Assembly: GCA_958295875.1 (NCBI GenBank)
Contig: OY282379.1
Span: forward strand, 1 to 64,000
Direction: 5' to 3'
DNA: 64,000 nucleotides
DNA from: an uncultured Pseudomonadales bacterium
Lineage (GTDB): Bacteria; Pseudomonadota; Gammaproteobacteria; Pseudomonadales; Azotimanducaceae
How positions within the stretch are numbered: the first letter of the stretch is position 1; each line of letters starts with the position of its first letter. Shown piece after piece: positions 62,420 to 64,000 of this stretch. Both the position numbers and the translations under genes were made by a program. The notes below the pieces were generated by a model. That model saw only the letters and a list, made by a program, of their open reading frames with translations. It had not been told where the DNA came from and searched no databases.

Positions 62420-63589
62420 ATGAGCGAGGCAACGGCCATCGCCGGCGCTCCCACGGCGGCTGAACACGCGGCCGGCATGGCGGCCTACTTCCGAGACGGC
62501 GAGCGGCGCGCCCGCTCGCTCGGCAACCGCGGCCCCATCCGCTTCAAGCGAGGCAACGCGCTGGACGACGCCATCTTGGAGGCGTACTGGCAGCATGGCT
62601 TCTACGTGTTCGAGAACGTCATCGACGCCGATGAGTTGGCGGAACTGCGCACCGACATGACGACGCTGCTCGCCCGGGCGCCGGCTGCGCCCGACGCCGA
62701 AGTGGACGCAGCCGGGCGCCCTGCCATCGGGCAGGAGTTCGAGCGCCCCACGTTTTCTTTCATCAAGCCACTGGCCGACCCGTGGGGCGGCACCAGCCAG
62801 CTTGGCGGGCGCCATCCTTCCAAGATGGTGGAGCCGACTCCCGCCCAAGACGCGCCCGATGCCGTCGTGTACATGGCGCACGGCATGTGCCAGACCATGC
62901 CCAGCGGGCTGCGCCTCTACGGCCATCCGCAACTGCTCGCCATCGCCGAGAACGTGAACGGGGCAGACTTCACCCCTTTCAACGACGCTATCTTCGTCAA
63001 GCAGCCGGGCTTGGGCGGTTCCGTCGCTTGGCATCAAGACGGCCTCACCCACTGGGGCTCGCCGGATTGGGACGAAGGCATCCACGGCTTCAACTTCCAA
63101 GTGCAGCTCTATGCAACGACGCCGGGCAATTGCCTTTGGGTGATGCCAGGCACGCACAAGCTCGGCAAGCTGGACATCAAGGCAATGGTTGCCGCCAATG
63201 GCGGCTCCGAGCGTTTGCCCGGCGCCGTGCCACTCTTGTGCGAACCCGGCGACGTCACCATCGTGAACCGCCAAGCGCTGCACTGCTCGTTCGCCAACAC
63301 GTCGGATGCCTTGCGCATCTCGCTCACGTTTGGCTTCCATCGCCGCGCCTCCGTCTTGGGCGTGGCGGGGAAGCTCACCCAAAACGTCGACGCCGTCTAC
63401 GACGAGGCAAGGGTGTTCGAGCGTTCCGCCGTCATCGCCGTCGCCATCGATGCGCGGCGGCAGCGGCATCCCTCTGAGACGCCCTACGTCTATCAACCCT
63501 TCGTCGGTTTGGAAGACGACTATCGGCACAACGACGACACCCACGAGCGCGTCATTCGCAATTACAACTTGAAGGACCTCGGCATCTAG
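62420..63589 (+). CDS. Phytanoyl-CoA dioxygenase family protein (PhyH)
   Basis: A 389-residue iron/2-oxoglutarate dioxygenase. The HxD pair is in GSVAWHQDGLTHWGSPDWD near residue 200 and the distal His in VTIVNRQALHCSFANTSDAL near residue 290, with an Arg in RISLTFGF for 2-oxoglutarate. GRHPSKMVEPTPAQDAPDAV is typical of the bacterial branch that hydroxylates amino acids, taurine-like acids or ectoine. It starts 93 bases after the CmcJ-like gene and precedes the symporter gene, so they may form one operon. Confidence 0.9.
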   Translation: MSEATAIAGAPTAAEHAAGMAAYFRDGERRARSLGNRGPIRFKRGNALDDAILEAYWQHGFYVFENVIDADELAELRTDMTTLLARAPAAPDAEVDAAGRPAIGQEFERPTFSFIKPLADPWGGTSQLGGRHPSKMVEPTPAQDAPDAVVYMAHGMCQTMPSGLRLYGHPQLLAIAENVNGADFTPFNDAIFVKQPGLGGSVAWHQDGLTHWGSPDWDEGIHGFNFQVQLYATTPGNCLWVMPGTHKLGKLDIKAMVAANGGSERLPGAVPLLCEPGDVTIVNRQALHCSFANTSDALRISLTFGFHRRASVLGVAGKLTQNVDAVYDEARVFERSAVIAVAIDARRQRHPSETPYVYQPFVGLEDDYRHNDDTHERVIRNYNLKDLGI

Positions 63590-63623
63590 AGCCGACTTAC
63601 CGCGGCGAATCGGAACCGCCAGC

Positions 63624-64000
63624 ATGTTCGACGCGTGGATCCTCATCGTCTTCGTCGCCTACTTCGCCATCTTGGTCGCCATCGCCGTGGTGCGCGCCCG
63701 GCGCATGCAGGCGATGTCGGATTATGTGCTGGGCGGGCGGCGCATGAGCAGCTTCACCTCCGCCCTGAGCGCCAGTTCCTCCGGCACCAGCGGCTGGGCG
63801 ATATTGGTGTTCCCGGCCCTCGCCTTTCAGCACGGCTTGGTCGAGATGTGGACGGCGATCATGCTGGTCATCGGCGTCTGGGCCAGTTGGACGGTGCTGG
63901 CCAAGCGGCTGCGGCGTTACACCATCCAAGCAGACGATTCGCTGACCGTGCCGGAGTTCCTGGAGCGCCGCTTCGCCGACGGCACCGGCGCCGTGCGCAC
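63624..64000 (+). CDS. Sodium:solute symporter (SSS family), N-terminal fragment
   Basis: The first 125 residues of an SSS-family transporter; the gene runs off the right edge. MFDAWILIVFVAYFAILVAIAV is the first membrane helix, and the following segment MSDYVLGGRRMSSFTSALSA, then SSGTSGWAILVFPALAF, closely follows the start of PutP-type sodium/proline symporters. It lies 34 bases after the PhyH gene and probably brings in the substrate of the cluster, perhaps a proline-like or betaine-like compound; specificity cannot be settled from this fragment. Confidence 0.85.
   Translation, partial: MFDAWILIVFVAYFAILVAIAVVRARRMQAMSDYVLGGRRMSSFTSALSASSSGTSGWAILVFPALAFQHGLVEMWTAIMLVIGVWASWTVLAKRLRRYTIQADDSLTVPEFLERRFADGTGAVR

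Noticed and set aside
1..64000. Search by eye for tRNA, rRNA, CRISPR repeats and integrase attachment sites
   Set aside because: No cloverleaf with a CCA-type end, no regularly spaced direct repeats and no integrase gene were seen. A covariance-model search could still find small RNAs.

Overview
The window reads as a piece of chromosome from a GC-rich gammaproteobacterium. The main evidence is the backbone from about 28 to 57 kb. It runs tatCBA, ubiB, ubiE, a DUF971 gene, hslU, hslV, a SPOR-domain gene, priA, then rpmE, then the ponA/mrcA penicillin-binding protein divergent from pilMNOPQ. That order is known from Pseudomonas and relatives. No rRNA, tRNA or CRISPR array was seen. The many acyl-CoA, luciferase-like monooxygenase, amidohydrolase and 2-oxoglutarate dioxygenase genes point to a heterotroph with broad organic-substrate catabolism. 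Host or habitat cannot be read from the DNA.

Region by region. From 0 to 6 kb is a minus-strand catabolic block: an MBL-fold hydrolase fragment, an acyl-CoA dehydrogenase, an amidohydrolase, an alpha/beta hydrolase and a flavin monooxygenase. Inside it sits a small gene for a nitrile-hydratase-leader-type (NHLP) peptide with a Gly-Gly junction and a His/Pro/aromatic tail, plus an overlapping HEAT-like gene. From 6 to 10 kb is a secreted metzincin protease with a leucine-rich-repeat tail, next to a decayed dehydrogenase start. From 10 to 22 kb are a crotonase, a possible DNA-glycosylase-fold gene, an amidohydrolase, a GPH-type transporter and a Tat-exported PhoD-like phosphatase in one coupled run, then an alpha/beta hydrolase, a MaoC protein, an ADP-ribosylglycohydrolase with an extra beta-rich half, and a DUF4238 gene. 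From 22 to 26 kb is an acetoin-dehydrogenase-like operon (E1 alpha, E1 beta, AcoX, E2) without its own E3.

From 26 to 35 kb the genes for a lipoprotein hydrolase, TatABC, UbiB, UbiE, DUF971 and HslUV lie tightly packed, many with 4-base ATGA overlaps. Between priA and rpmE, usually close neighbours, lies a 7-kb block. It holds a 1765-residue exonuclease-RecQ-UvrD fusion, a NYN-domain nuclease-like gene with a UUCG hairpin in its leader, and a frameshifted transposase remnant. Between mrcA and pilM lies a HigB toxin and a HigA antitoxin on opposite strands, an unusual arrangement. The pilMNOPQ operon ends in a short PilQ and is followed by a membrane pyrophosphatase and a small lytic transglycosylase.

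From 57.7 kb to the end is a second metabolic cluster: a TauD-type dioxygenase, a small-molecule kinase overlapping a class III PLP enzyme, a CmcJ-like oxidoreductase, a PhyH dioxygenase and the start of a sodium/solute symporter. The kinase and PLP pair resembles the phosphorylate-then-eliminate route used for hydroxylysine or ethanolamine, so the cluster may take up and degrade a hydroxylated amino compound. This is inference.
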